Source of the DNA: DATCYZ01 sp036526195 | Lineage (GTDB): Bacteria; Pseudomonadota; Gammaproteobacteria; Burkholderiales; SG8-39 | Assembly (NCBI GenBank): GCA_036526195.1 | Contig: DATCYZ010000081.1 | Location: forward strand, 1 to 58,479 | Direction of reading: 5' to 3' | Length of the DNA stretch: 58,479 nucleotides | Shown: piece after piece, positions 16,492 through 25,592 of the stretch | How positions within the stretch are numbered: position 1 is the first letter of the stretch | Layout: each line of letters begins with the position of its first letter | Notes under the pieces: generated by a model | Databases searched by the model: none | What the model was told of the DNA's origin: nothing | Seen by the model: only the letters and a program-made list of their open reading frames with translations | Position numbers and translations under genes: made by a program

Positions 16492-17034
16492 CTAGAGGGC
16501 GGATTTCGTGCTGGCGATGCGGCGGGCGCCGTCGAACCGGCGTACCCAGTAATTGCTGCGCATGTTCTCGGTGCGCACCAGCGCCCCGGTGCGCGGCGCG
16601 TGGATGAACTTGCCTTCGCCGAGGTAAATGCCGACATGCGACCAGGGCCGGTTCAGGGTGTTGTAGAAAACCAGGTCGCCGGGCGCGAGGTCGGCGGGGT
16701 CGATCGCCTCGCCGGCGGTGCTTTGCTCGAGCACGGTGCGCGGCAGTTCGACGCCGAGGGCCGTGCGGTAGACGTGCGCGACCAGTCCGCTGCAGTCGAA
16801 ACCGTCGGCATGCGAGGCGCCGCCATAGCGGTAGTCGCTTCCCAGCGCGACGATTGCCTGTATAAGGGCTTCGGAGCGTTGCCCGGCGCGCGGCGCGAGG
16901 CGCGGTGCGGCCGCGGGTGCCGTGCTCACGGCTTCGCGGCGCGGCTCGACCGGCGCAGGCCGGTCCGCGAGCATTCCGCAGCCCGAAATCAACGCAATAA
17001 AAAGTACCGGATACAATGCTTTAGGCGAGATCAT
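16492..17034 (-). CDS. NlpC/P60 family lipoprotein, peptidoglycan endopeptidase
   Basis: The 180-residue predicted lipoprotein (lipobox LISGC, Cys19) has a short Pro/Ala/Arg spacer and an NlpC/P60 domain. The catalytic Cys81 lies in GFDCSGLV, His133 in WSHVGIYLGEG and His145 in FIHAPRTG. Family enzymes cut stem-peptide bonds (gamma-D-Glu to mDAP) in the cell wall. It resembles the Spr/MepS group in size. It is divergent from the secretin-like gene and has no operon partner. Confidence 0.9.
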   Translation of the reverse strand: MISPKALYPVLFIALISGCGMLADRPAPVEPRREAVSTAPAAAPRLAPRAGQRSEALIQAIVALGSDYRYGGASHADGFDCSGLVAHVYRTALGVELPRTVLEQSTAGEAIDPADLAPGDLVFYNTLNRPWSHVGIYLGEGKFIHAPRTGALVRTENMRSNYWVRRFDGARRIASTKSAL

Positions 17035-17117
17035 TCAAGTAATCTAGTGGAACAATCGCGGAACGTCAAAATTTCCTTCGCGCAGGGGACCGGCGAGAGC
17101 CCCTCGGGAGACCGGCC

Positions 17118-17948
17118 ATGCTGAAGGTTTTCACGCACCTCGCCGCCGCGGGCAGCGTCGTCGCCCTGCTGCTGTGTCCCCCCCTGGCCCGCGCCGAACT
17201 CGAGGTCATCACGCTGCGCCACCGCACGGTCGACCAGGTGCTGCCGGTCCTGCACCCCCTGCTCGCGCCCGGCGGGACCCTGTCCGGCCAGTACGGCCAG
17301 CTGATCGTGCGCACCACCCCGGCCAACCTCGCCGAACTGCGCAAGGTGCTTGAGGCGATCGACCAGCCGCAGCGCAGACTGACCATCCTCGTGCGCTTCG
17401 ATGCCGCAGGCGAATCGGAGCGCAGCGGGGTCGGCGCCGACGTGCGCGTGCGCGCCGGCGGCCCGGGCGCGGACGCGCGCGTCGAGGTGCGCGCGCAGGA
17501 AGTGCGCTCCGGGTTCGACGAACGCGTCGACCAGCGCATCGCCGTCCTCGAGGGGTCACGCGCCTTCATCAGCACGGGCGAATCGCGGCCCGTGGAACAG
17601 CAGCAGATCGTGCAGACCCCAACCGGCACCATCGTGACGCGCAACACCGCAGTGCAAAGCGCGCGCACCGGCTTCGACGTCGTGCCACGCGTCGCGGGTG
17701 ACACCGTGACCCTCGAGATCGCGCCGCGCCGCGATACCTTCTCCGAGCCGACGGCCTCGGGCAACGCCTCCCCGGTGCACAGCCAGGGCGTCTCGACCAC
17801 GGTCAGCGGTTGCCTCGGTGAATGGATCGAACTCGGCGCCAGCGGCGCCACCGTGGCGCGCTCCTCGAGCGGCTTCGTCTCGAGTTCGCAGGCGCGCGCG
17901 AGCAAGAACCGGCGCATCTGGGTCAGGGTGGACGAGGCGCGCCACTGA
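17118..17948 (+). CDS. Secretin-like exported protein, short (N-domain plus partial secretin region)
   Basis: The 276-residue product has a signal peptide (LAAAGSVVALLLCPPLARA). A NolW-type secretin N-domain follows (about residues 28-95; TLRHRTVDQVLPVLHPLLAP, VLEAIDQPQRRLTILVRF). The rest resembles the start of a secretin domain (RIAVLEGSRAFISTGESRPV, FDVVPRVAGDTVTLEIAPR). Full secretins are usually 400-800 residues and stand with type II, III or IV pilus genes, none of which is here. It may be a stand-alone, short secretin relative of unknown job. Its stop overlaps the likely start of the helicase gene. Confidence 0.7.
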   Translation: MLKVFTHLAAAGSVVALLLCPPLARAELEVITLRHRTVDQVLPVLHPLLAPGGTLSGQYGQLIVRTTPANLAELRKVLEAIDQPQRRLTILVRFDAAGESERSGVGADVRVRAGGPGADARVEVRAQEVRSGFDERVDQRIAVLEGSRAFISTGESRPVEQQQIVQTPTGTIVTRNTAVQSARTGFDVVPRVAGDTVTLEIAPRRDTFSEPTASGNASPVHSQGVSTTVSGCLGEWIELGASGATVARSSSGFVSSSQARASKNRRIWVRVDEARH

Positions 17949-19972
17949 ACGAGATCGCCGAGAGGGCCGACGCGCTGGCCCGGCTGTTCGCGCCGCAGGG
18001 CCCGCTCGCGGCGCGCATCGCGGGGTTCGCGCCCCGCCCCCAGCAACTCGAGATGGCGCGCGACATCCTCGCGGCCATCGAGCGCACCGGCCTGCTGGTC
18101 GCGGAGGCCGGCACCGGCACCGGCAAGACCTTCGCCTACCTCGCGCCGGCGCTGCTGGCCGGCGGCAAGGTGATCATCTCGACCGGCACCAAGACTCTGC
18201 AGGACCAGCTCTACGACCGCGACCTGCCGATGGTGCGCGAGGCGCTCGCGAGCGGCGCCACGGCGGCCCTGCTGAAAGGGCGCGGCAATTACGTCTGCCA
18301 CTACCGGCTCGAACAGGCGGTCGGCGAGTCCGGGCGCGCCGCGCCGGAAACCGCGGCGCAGCTGCGGCGCATCGAGCGCTTCGCCGCGACCACCGACAGC
18401 GGCGACCGCGCCGAGCTCGCCGACGTGCCCGAGGAGGCGCCGGTCTGGCTGCAGGCGACCTCGACGCGCGACAACTGCCTCGGGCAGGACTGCCCGCGCT
18501 ACCGCGACTGCTTCGTGATGCGCGCGCGCCGCAACGCGGTCGCCGCCGACATCGTGGTGGTGAACCACCACCTGTTTTTTGCCGATGTGGCCCTGCGCGA
18601 CGAGGGCGTGGCGGAACTCCTGCCGGCGTGCAACACGGTGATCTTCGACGAAGCGCACCAGTTGCCGGAAACCGCGCGCCTGTTCTTCGGCGAAACCGTT
18701 TCCAGCCTCCAGTTGATCGAGCTCGCGCGCGACGCCCGGCTGGAAGTGCGCGCCGCCGGCGGCGCGTCCCCGGACCTGGAAAAACGTGCCCTCGGCGGCG
18801 ACAAGGCGGCGCGCGACCTGCGCCTGGTGTTCGGCGCTGAGCGCGCACTTCCCGGCGCGGGCGCGCGCAGCGCCGAGACGCGCCTGCCTTGGGGCGAGGC
18901 GCGCCGGCGCAGCGGATTCGAAGCGGCGTTCGCCGCGCTCGATGAGGCGCTCGGCCGGCTGGGCGCCGCGCTTGAGGGCGAGGCGCAACGCAGCGAGGGG
19001 CTGCAGGCCTGCGCGCGCCGCGCGGCAACGATGGTCGATCGCATGGCACGCCTGCGCGACGACGGCGCCGCAGAGGTGGTGCGCTGGGCCGAGGTGGTCG
19101 GCGCGACCCTGCGCCTGCACCTGACGCCGCTGTCCTGCGCGGCGCTCTTCAGGCGGCAGGTGGACGGCTCGGCGCGCGCCTGGATCTTCACCTCGGCCAC
19201 CCTGGCGGTGGGCACCGAGTTCGGGCATTTCCTGCGCGAGCTCGGCATCGAGGACGCGCAGACCGCGACCTGGCCGAGCCCGTTCGACTTCGCGAACCAG
19301 GGCCTGCTGTACGTGCCGCGCGGCCTGCCGGCCGAACCGAACGCGCCCGGTTACACCGCGGCCGTGGTGGCGGCCGCCTACCCGGCGCTGCGCGCCAGCG
19401 GCGGGCGCGCATTTCTGCTGTTCACCTCGCTGCGCGCCCTGCGCGAAGCGCATGCGCTGCTCGCGTCGCGATTCGCCGAGGACGGCATCGACTGGCCGCT
19501 GCTGGTGCAGGGCTCGGGCTCGCGCAGCGCGCTGCTCGAGCGCTTTCGGACGCTCGGCAACGCCGTGCTGCTGGGCAGCGCGTCGTTCTGGGAGGGGGTC
19601 GACGTGCGCGGCGAGGCGCTGTCGCTGGTGGTCATCGACAAGCTGCCGTTCGCGCCGCCGGACGATCCGGTGCTCGCGGCGCGCATCGAGGCGCTGCGCG
19701 TGGCGGGCGGCAACCCCTTCATCGCCTTGCAACTGCCGCAGGCGGTGCTGCAACTGAAGCAGGGCGCCGGCCGCCTGATCCGCGACCCGGCGGACCGCGG
19801 CGTGCTGATGCTATGCGATCCGCGCCTGTTCTCGCGGCCCTACGGGCGCGTGATCCGCGCGAGCCTGCCGCCGATGCCGGTGTCGCGCGAGGTGGCCGAC
19901 GTGGAGGCGTTCTTCGCCGCGGAGCGCTCGGCTAGAATCGACCTCCGGACTGGCAAGGCGGAACAGACATGA
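17945..19972 (+). CDS. ATP-dependent DNA helicase, DinG/YoaA (XPD-like, Fe-S) family
   Basis: This is a superfamily 2 helicase of the DinG/YoaA type, about 675 residues. Motif I is EAGTGTGKTFAYL. The likely 4Fe-4S cysteines are in GNYVCHYRLE and NCLGQDCPRYRDCF. The DEAH box is VIFDEAHQLPETA. The C-terminal motor has GSASFWEGVDVRGEALSLVV and QLPQAVLQLKQGAGRLIRDP. Such helicases unwind R-loops and damaged DNA. The start is uncertain: the family N-terminus begins near IAERADALARLF, so a CTG at 17945 overlapping the upstream stop is proposed. The only upstream in-frame ATG (17822) would read through the neighbour's coding region. Confidence 0.9.
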   Translation: MNEIAERADALARLFAPQGPLAARIAGFAPRPQQLEMARDILAAIERTGLLVAEAGTGTGKTFAYLAPALLAGGKVIISTGTKTLQDQLYDRDLPMVREALASGATAALLKGRGNYVCHYRLEQAVGESGRAAPETAAQLRRIERFAATTDSGDRAELADVPEEAPVWLQATSTRDNCLGQDCPRYRDCFVMRARRNAVAADIVVVNHHLFFADVALRDEGVAELLPACNTVIFDEAHQLPETARLFFGETVSSLQLIELARDARLEVRAAGGASPDLEKRALGGDKAARDLRLVFGAERALPGAGARSAETRLPWGEARRRSGFEAAFAALDEALGRLGAALEGEAQRSEGLQACARRAATMVDRMARLRDDGAAEVVRWAEVVGATLRLHLTPLSCAALFRRQVDGSARAWIFTSATLAVGTEFGHFLRELGIEDAQTATWPSPFDFANQGLLYVPRGLPAEPNAPGYTAAVVAAAYPALRASGGRAFLLFTSLRALREAHALLASRFAEDGIDWPLLVQGSGSRSALLERFRTLGNAVLLGSASFWEGVDVRGEALSLVVIDKLPFAPPDDPVLAARIEALRVAGGNPFIALQLPQAVLQLKQGAGRLIRDPADRGVLMLCDPRLFSRPYGRVIRASLPPMPVSREVADVEAFFAAERSARIDLRTGKAEQT

Positions 19973-20952
19973 AGGTCGTGATCACCGGCGGTGGCGGATT
20001 CCTCGGACTGAAGCTTGCGCGCGCGCTGCTCGCGCGCGGACATGTCGGCGGCGCGGCCGGCAAGGAGACCACGATCACGCAGCTCGTGCTGCTGGATGCG
20101 GCCTTCCCGCCGGGCCTGCCGAAGGACGCGCGCCTTGAGGCGGTACAGGGGGACCTGTCGGACGCCGCCACGCTCGAGCGCGTGGTCACGCCGGACACCG
20201 GCTGCGCGTTCCACCTTGCCGCCGTGGTGAGCGGCGCGGCGGAGGCCGACTACGACCTCGGCCAACGCGTGAACCTCGATGGCACGCGGCTGCTGATCGA
20301 GCGCCTGCGCAAATGCGCCCGCCCGCCGAAGCTGGTGTTCACCAGTTCGGTCGCGGCCTTCGGCGGCGTGATGCCGCCGGTGCTCGACGACAGCACCACC
20401 CCGACGCCGCAGACCTCCTACGGCACGCAGAAAGTGATCGGCGAGTACCTGATCGCGGACGCGTCGCGAAAGGGCATGATCGACGGGCGCTCGCTGCGCC
20501 TGCCGACCATCGTGGTGCGTCCGGGCAAGCCGAATGCCGCCGCCTCCTCGTTCGCGAGCGGCATACTGCGCGAGCCGCTGAACGGCGTGCCCGCGGTCTG
20601 CCCGGTCGAGGCGAACACCGGCGTGTGGCTGCTCTCGCCGCGGCGCGTGGTCGAGGCCTTCCTGCATGCCGCGGAACTTTCGGCGGACGCCTGGCCGACG
20701 ACGCGCACGGTGAACCTCCCCGGCATTACGGTGACGGTGGCCGAGATGCTCGAAGCGCTGGGTCGTGTCGCGGGCGAAGCGGTGAAAAAGCGCGTCAGCT
20801 TCGTGCCGGAGGCGCGCATCCAGGCGATCGTGCGCACCTGGCCCGCGCGTTTCGAGACGCCGCGTTCGCTGGCGATGGGATTCCGCGCGGACCCGGACAT
20901 CGAAACCGTGATCCGCGATTACCTCGCGGACGAGAACATCACGCCGGCCTGA
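19969..20952 (+). CDS. NAD-dependent epimerase/dehydratase, D-erythronate dehydrogenase (DenD)-like
   Basis: The 327-residue extended short-chain dehydrogenase has the Rossmann signature TGGGGFLGLKLARALL at residues 6-21, a Ser in TSSVAAFGG, and the catalytic pair in SYGTQKVIGEYL (YxxxK). The sequence LRLPTIVVRPGKPNAAASSF matches the DenD group, which oxidises D-erythronate to 2-keto-D-erythronate. The usual companions (DenK/OtnK kinase, aldolase OtnC) are not next to it, so the substrate is inferred only from family. The ATG overlaps the helicase stop by four bases, and a TAGAAT at 19933 could give a separate promoter. Confidence 0.83.
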   Translation: MKVVITGGGGFLGLKLARALLARGHVGGAAGKETTITQLVLLDAAFPPGLPKDARLEAVQGDLSDAATLERVVTPDTGCAFHLAAVVSGAAEADYDLGQRVNLDGTRLLIERLRKCARPPKLVFTSSVAAFGGVMPPVLDDSTTPTPQTSYGTQKVIGEYLIADASRKGMIDGRSLRLPTIVVRPGKPNAAASSFASGILREPLNGVPAVCPVEANTGVWLLSPRRVVEAFLHAAELSADAWPTTRTVNLPGITVTVAEMLEALGRVAGEAVKKRVSFVPEARIQAIVRTWPARFETPRSLAMGFRADPDIETVIRDYLADENITPA

Positions 20953-21003
20953 GCCACAGGCGAATCAACTGGCCGGAGGCGAATCACCCGTCCGGCGGGC
21001 GAC

Positions 21004-21816
21004 CTACCAGTTCGGGTCCCAGAGCCGCCACCAGGGCGCGCTCTGCCGGCCGCCGCCCGGTTTCAGGTAGCGGCTGTCCGGGAAGTTCGTCTTCATCACG
21101 CGATCGGCGGCGTCGCGCAGGTCCGCCATGTCGAGCGCGTCGTAGGCCTTGACCATGATGAACACCGCCTCTTCGGTGGCGGGCGCCTGCGGATAGGCTT
21201 TCACGGCGGTCTGCGCCCGGTTTGCCGCCGCGATGTAGGCGCCGCGCCGCATGTAATAGCGCGCCACGTGCACCTCGTGCTGCGCAAGCGCGTTGACCAG
21301 GTAGCGCATGCGCGCCGCGGCGTCCTCGGCATACTTCGAGTCTGGGAACCGGGTGACCACTTCCTTGAACGCATCGAAGGCTTCGCGCGTGCCCTTGGGG
21401 TCGCGGTCGGTCATGTCCGGCGAGGCGAGCGCGGTCAGCAGGCCGGTGTTCTCGTTGAAGTTGACCAGCCCCTTCAGGTACCAGGCATAGTCGACGTTCG
21501 GGTGGTTCGGGTACAGCTTGATGAAGCGGTCCGCGGCCGCCACGGCAGACGCCCGGTCTCCTTCCTTCCAGTGCGCGTAGGCGACCTCCAGTTGCGCCTG
21601 CTGGGCGAAACGGCCGTAGGGGTAGCGCGCCTCGAGCTTTTCGAGGTACTTCACCGCCTTGGCGTAGTCCTTTGCCGTCATCGCGTCCTTCGCCTCGCCA
21701 TACAGGCGCTGCGCGGACCAGCCGGTGGTCTCGTCCTGGCTGGTGTCGAACAGGCCGCAGGACGCGAGCAACAGCGTCGCAACGAGGAGCAGGGGAGTCA
21801 GTACACTTGGGCGCAT
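21004..21816 (-). CDS. bamD: Outer membrane protein assembly factor BamD
   Basis: This is a lipoprotein of the BAM complex that folds beta-barrel proteins. The signal peptide ends in the lipobox LLLASC (Cys20). The mature part holds TPR-like repeats: WSAQRLYGEAKDAMTAKDYA, YLEKLEARYPYGRFAQQAQL, RFIKLYPNHPNVDYAWYLKG and later helices. The 270-residue length is normal. A minus-strand TATAAT at 21851-21846 lies about 30 bases upstream. The start codon overlaps that of the divergent rluD-like gene in the shared CATG, if that gene starts at 21815. Confidence 0.95.
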   Translation of the reverse strand: MRPSVLTPLLLVATLLLASCGLFDTSQDETTGWSAQRLYGEAKDAMTAKDYAKAVKYLEKLEARYPYGRFAQQAQLEVAYAHWKEGDRASAVAAADRFIKLYPNHPNVDYAWYLKGLVNFNENTGLLTALASPDMTDRDPKGTREAFDAFKEVVTRFPDSKYAEDAAARMRYLVNALAQHEVHVARYYMRRGAYIAAANRAQTAVKAYPQAPATEEAVFIMVKAYDALDMADLRDAADRVMKTNFPDSRYLKPGGGRQSAPWWRLWDPNW

Positions 21817-22783
21817 GGGCAGGAAGATTCCGGGGGTGGAGGAAAATTATAGCGTTCCCGAGGTGGCAGCCGGCGGCCCGGTGCTGCGGGCGGTGGTGCC
21901 CGCCGACTGGATCGGACAACGGTTGGATCAGGCGCTGGCGCGATTGTTCCCCCAGTTCTCGCGCACCCGGCTGCAGGCCTGGGTGCGCGCCGGGCAGGTC
22001 CGCATCGATGGCGCGCCGGGCGCGATCCGCCAGCCGGTGCGCGGCGGCGAACGCATCGCGCTCGAGCCGGCGCTGGATCACGCTGCCGCCTCTCCGCGCG
22101 CCCAGTCGATCCCGCTCGCCATCGTGCACGAGGATCGCGACCTGATCGTGCTCAACAAGCCGGCCGGGCTGGTGGTCCACCCCGGCGCCGGCGTGCCGGA
22201 CGGGACGCTGCTCAACGCGCTGCTCGCGCATGCGCCGGCGCTGGCGGGCCTGCCGCGCGCCGGCATCGTTCACCGGCTCGACCGGGACACCAGCGGCCTG
22301 ATGGTGGTGGCGCGCACGCTGGAGGCGCACACCGCGCTGGTGCGCCAGCTCGCCGCGCGCGACATCGAGCGCGTGTACCTCGCCGTGGTGCACGGCGTGC
22401 CGCCGGTCGGCGGGACGATCGACCAGCCCGTCGGGCGCGATGCGCGCCATCGCACCCGCATGGCGGTCACGCGGCGCGGGCGCGAGGCGCGCACGCGCTT
22501 CAAGGTCATCGAGCGCTTCGCGCGCGCCGCCCTGCTCGAGTGCCGGCTGGAGACCGGCCGCACCCACCAGATCCGCGTCCACCTGCAGCACGAGGGGTTC
22601 CCGATCGTCGGCGACCCGGTGTACCGCCGCGGGGCGCCGTCGCGGATCGTGTTTCCGCGGCAGGCGCTGCACGCCTGCGCGCTGTCGCTCGAGCATCCGC
22701 GCTCGCAGGAGCGGCTCGGCTGGAAGGCCGCGCCCCCGGCCGACATGAAGCGCCTGATCGCCAGCCTGCGCGCGCCGGAATGA
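21815..22783 (+). CDS. rluD: Ribosomal large subunit pseudouridine synthase RluD
   Basis: The 322-residue protein modifies 23S rRNA (U1911, U1915, U1917 in E. coli). An S4 domain (QRLDQALARLFPQFSRTRLQ) is followed by the catalytic domain. The catalytic Asp is in HRLDRDTSGLMVVAR; the substrate loop reads TGRTHQIRVHLQHEGFPIVG. The ATG at 21815 overlaps the bamD start codon, leaving no room for two separate promoters. In-frame GTG codons at 21863 and 21881 are alternatives. The stop overlaps pgeF (ATGA). bamD-rluD-pgeF-phaC is a conserved betaproteobacterial order. Confidence 0.94.
   Translation: MGRKIPGVEENYSVPEVAAGGPVLRAVVPADWIGQRLDQALARLFPQFSRTRLQAWVRAGQVRIDGAPGAIRQPVRGGERIALEPALDHAAASPRAQSIPLAIVHEDRDLIVLNKPAGLVVHPGAGVPDGTLLNALLAHAPALAGLPRAGIVHRLDRDTSGLMVVARTLEAHTALVRQLAARDIERVYLAVVHGVPPVGGTIDQPVGRDARHRTRMAVTRRGREARTRFKVIERFARAALLECRLETGRTHQIRVHLQHEGFPIVGDPVYRRGAPSRIVFPRQALHACALSLEHPRSQERLGWKAAPPADMKRLIASLRAPE
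21846..21851 (-). promoter_or_regulatory. Candidate -10 element of bamD
   Basis: A perfect TATAAT reads on the minus strand and would start transcription about 25 bases before the bamD ATG. No clear -35 is visible. It lies inside the first codons of the longest rluD reading, which favours a later rluD start. Confidence 0.45.
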
Positions 22784-23529
22784 TCGATCCGCTGCGGCCC
22801 GATTGGCGCGTTAGCCCGCGGGTGCGGGCGCTGGTGACGACGCGCGCCGGGGGCGTCAGTGCCGGGCCCTGGGCCAGCCTGAACCTCGGCAGCGGCTGCG
22901 GCGACGACGCCGATGCCGTGCTCGAGAACCGGCGGCGCCTCGGGGCGCGCCTGCCTGCGGCACCGAGCTGGCTGCGCCAGGTGCACGGCACGACGGTGGT
23001 CGAAGTCGTCGCGAATGCCGCTGCGCAGGCACCGCCGGCCGCGGACGCCTCGTTCGCGCGCGCGCCGGGCGCAGTCTGCGCGGTGCTTGCGGCCGATTGC
23101 ATGCCGGTGCTGCTGGCGGATCGCCACGGCGAAGCGGTCGCCGCCGCGCACGCCGGCTGGCGCGGGCTGTGCGCCGGGGTGGTCGAGGCAAGCGTCGCGG
23201 CGATGCCGGTCGAGCCCGACCGGCTCTGCGCGTGGCTCGGGCCGGCCATCGGACCTAAGGCCTACGAGGTGGGCGACGCGGTGCGCGAGGCCTTCCTCGG
23301 GCGCGATTCCGCAGCCGAAGCGGCCTTTCGGCCGACGCGCCCCGGGCACTGGTTGCTCGACCTGTACGCGATCGCGCGGCAGCGACTGGCCGCCTGCGGC
23401 GTTGGCGAAGTCACGGGCGGCGAGTTCTGCACGCACAGCGACGCTCGGCGCTTCTTCTCGTACCGGCGCGACGGGGTCACCGGCCGCATGGCCGCGCTGA
23501 TCTGGCTCGAACCGGCCGGCGCGGACTAG
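22780..23529 (+). CDS. pgeF: Peptidoglycan editing factor PgeF (YfiH/CNF1 fold, laccase-domain family)
   Basis: The 249-residue YfiH-family protein is known to remove wrongly incorporated L-Ser from peptidoglycan precursors; older annotations call it a polyphenol oxidase. Conserved residues are visible in LRQVHGTTVVEV, VLAADCMPVLLADRHGEAVA, AAHAGWRGLCAGVVEA and the C-terminal FCTHSDARRFFSYRRDGVTG. They include the Cys-His-His metal/catalytic set. The ATG lies within the rluD stop. Length is normal. Confidence 0.93.
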   Translation: MIDPLRPDWRVSPRVRALVTTRAGGVSAGPWASLNLGSGCGDDADAVLENRRRLGARLPAAPSWLRQVHGTTVVEVVANAAAQAPPAADASFARAPGAVCAVLAADCMPVLLADRHGEAVAAAHAGWRGLCAGVVEASVAAMPVEPDRLCAWLGPAIGPKAYEVGDAVREAFLGRDSAAEAAFRPTRPGHWLLDLYAIARQRLAACGVGEVTGGEFCTHSDARRFFSYRRDGVTGRMAALIWLEPAGAD

Positions 23530-23765
23530 CGTCTGGCGTCCCCCCGCGTGCGGCGCGGTCCGCGGCGGAACCCGGGCGGGTTGACGGGGCGGCTTTGTGC
23601 GGCGCAAAATGAGAAACTAGTTGGCATTCGCCCATCTCCTGCGACCCTCCGATCCAGAGTGAAGCTACTGAACCGACAGCGTTTTTGCGAAATGCCCGCG
23701 TGCACGACGGCTTGTGTGCGATGCGGCATAGACGCCGCTGATCGAGGGATGCGCCGCCCCGCCGC

Positions 23766-25571
23766 ATGACCCGGCCCGCCGCCCCGCATGAGGCCATGAT
23801 TGCGGCCATCGCTAAGGCGGGCGGCGAAATGGCGCAGGGCTGGATGCGCCTGTTGTCGCCCGGCGGCACGGCGGGCGCGACGCCGAGCGCGCCGGAGACC
23901 GGCGCAGGCTGGCCCGAGCAACTGCGAAAACTTGCCGCCGACTGGCCGGACCTGCAGCGCGCGCACCTCGAAGAACAGGCCCGCCTGTGGTCCGGGATGC
24001 TGGCGGGCGGCGGCGCAGCCGTCAGTCCGGCACCGGGTGACCGGCGCTTTGCCGCCAGGGCGTGGCGGGACAACCCGTACTACGACTACCTGCGCCAGTC
24101 CTACCTCCTCACCGCGCGCTTCGTGACCGACCTGGTGGAACGCGCGGAGGTCGACGCGGACAGTCGCGCGCGGCTCGAGTTCGCCGCGAAGCAATGGCTC
24201 GACGCGATGTCGCCGGCCAACTTTCCGGCGACCAATCCGGAAGTCCTCGGCAAGGCGCTCGAGACGCGCGGCGAAAGCCTGACCCAGGGCCTGGCGAACC
24301 TGATGGGCGACGCGCAGAAGGGTCGCATCAGCCAGACCGACGAGTCGGCGTTCGAGGTGGGGCGCAATCTCGCCGTCTCGCCGGGCGCGGTGGTGTTCGA
24401 GAACGAACTGATCCAGCTGATCCAGTACACGCCGACGACGAAGCAGGTCGCGACGCGGCCGCTGGTGATGGTGCCGCCGTGCATCAACAAGTACTACATC
24501 CTCGACCTGCAGGCCGAGAACTCGTTCGTGCGGCATGCCGTGGATGCCGGGCACACCGTCTTCATGGTGTCGTGGCGCAATCCCGGCGACGAGCTCGGCC
24601 ATCTCGGCTGGGACGACTACCTCGAACTCGGCGTGTTCACCGCGCTTCGCGTGGCGCGCGAGATCGCAAAGAGCGATCGCGTCAACGCACTGGGCTTTTG
24701 CGTCGGCGGCACGCTGCTTGGCGCGGCGCTCGCGGTGCTCGCGGCGAAGGACGAGGACCTGGTGGAAAGCGCCACCTGGCTCACCACCATGCTCGACTTC
24801 GGGGAACCCGGACAGATCGGCGTGTTCGTGGATCCCGGGAGCGTGGCGATGCGCGAGGCGCTGATCGGCGAGGGCGGCACGCTGCCCTCGACCGACCTGT
24901 CGTTCGTTTTTTCCAGCCTGCGGGCAAACGACCTGATCTGGCCGTACGTGGTGAACAACTACCTGCTCGGCCGCTCGCCCGCCGCCTTCGACCTGTTGTA
25001 CTGGAATTCGGACGGCACCAACCTGCCCGGCCCGATGTATTGCTGGTACCTGCGCAACACCTACCTCGAGAACCGGCTTTGCGTGCCGGGGGCGCTTACG
25101 AACTGCGGCGTGCCGGTCGACCTCGGCAGCGTCAAGGTGCCGAGCTTCATCCTGGCGACGCGAGAGGACCACATCGTGCCCTGGCGCGCGGCCTACCGCT
25201 CGGTCCACCTGCTCGGCGGCGAGAACACCTTCGTGCTCGGCGCGAGCGGGCATGTGGCCGGCGTGGTGAATCCCGCGTCGAAGAACAAGCGCAGCTACTG
25301 GCGCAATGACGCGCACCCGGAGCGTGCGGAAGACTGGCTGGCCGGCGCCGAAGAGCACCCGGGCAGTTGGTGGACGGCGTGGACCGCGTGGCTCGCGGCG
25401 CACGGCGGCAAGCCGCGCAAGGCCCGGGTGCGTCCCGGCAACCGCAAGTACAAGGCGATCGAGCCCGCGCCCGGCCGCTACGTCCGCGAACGCGCGCCGG
25501 TGGTGCGCACTCCTGATCCATCGGCCGTGTTGCAGCGGTCCGCTGCCGCCAGCGTGCGGCCCCATCCCTAG
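23766..25571 (+). CDS. phaC: Class I poly(R)-hydroxyalkanoate synthase PhaC
   Basis: The 601-residue enzyme polymerises (R)-3-hydroxyacyl-CoA, mainly 3-hydroxybutyryl-CoA, into storage granules. The N-terminal PhaC_N region contains NPYYDYLRQSYLLTARFVTD. The lipase-like box GFCVGGT holds the nucleophilic Cys312. The catalytic His is in the GASGHVAGVVNP segment and an Asp in EDHIVPWRAAYRS. Length fits class I. A 236-base gap upstream, with no gene, separates it from pgeF and probably holds its promoter. phaA follows 21 bases later. Confidence 0.97.
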   Translation: MTRPAAPHEAMIAAIAKAGGEMAQGWMRLLSPGGTAGATPSAPETGAGWPEQLRKLAADWPDLQRAHLEEQARLWSGMLAGGGAAVSPAPGDRRFAARAWRDNPYYDYLRQSYLLTARFVTDLVERAEVDADSRARLEFAAKQWLDAMSPANFPATNPEVLGKALETRGESLTQGLANLMGDAQKGRISQTDESAFEVGRNLAVSPGAVVFENELIQLIQYTPTTKQVATRPLVMVPPCINKYYILDLQAENSFVRHAVDAGHTVFMVSWRNPGDELGHLGWDDYLELGVFTALRVAREIAKSDRVNALGFCVGGTLLGAALAVLAAKDEDLVESATWLTTMLDFGEPGQIGVFVDPGSVAMREALIGEGGTLPSTDLSFVFSSLRANDLIWPYVVNNYLLGRSPAAFDLLYWNSDGTNLPGPMYCWYLRNTYLENRLCVPGALTNCGVPVDLGSVKVPSFILATREDHIVPWRAAYRSVHLLGGENTFVLGASGHVAGVVNPASKNKRSYWRNDAHPERAEDWLAGAEEHPGSWWTAWTAWLAAHGGKPRKARVRPGNRKYKAIEPAPGRYVRERAPVVRTPDPSAVLQRSAAASVRPHP

Positions 25572-25592
25572 ATCACCGCAGAGGAGCCCATC

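Noticed and set aside
20953..21003. Possible terminator (GCCGGA/TCCGGC, 13-base loop) and short direct repeat between the DenD-like gene and bamD
   Set aside because: The stem is short with a large loop and no T-tract; not strong enough to list as a feature.
23530..23765. Possible small gene upstream of phaC
   Set aside because: The short open frame there has no ribosome binding site or family resemblance; the gap most likely holds the phaC promoter.
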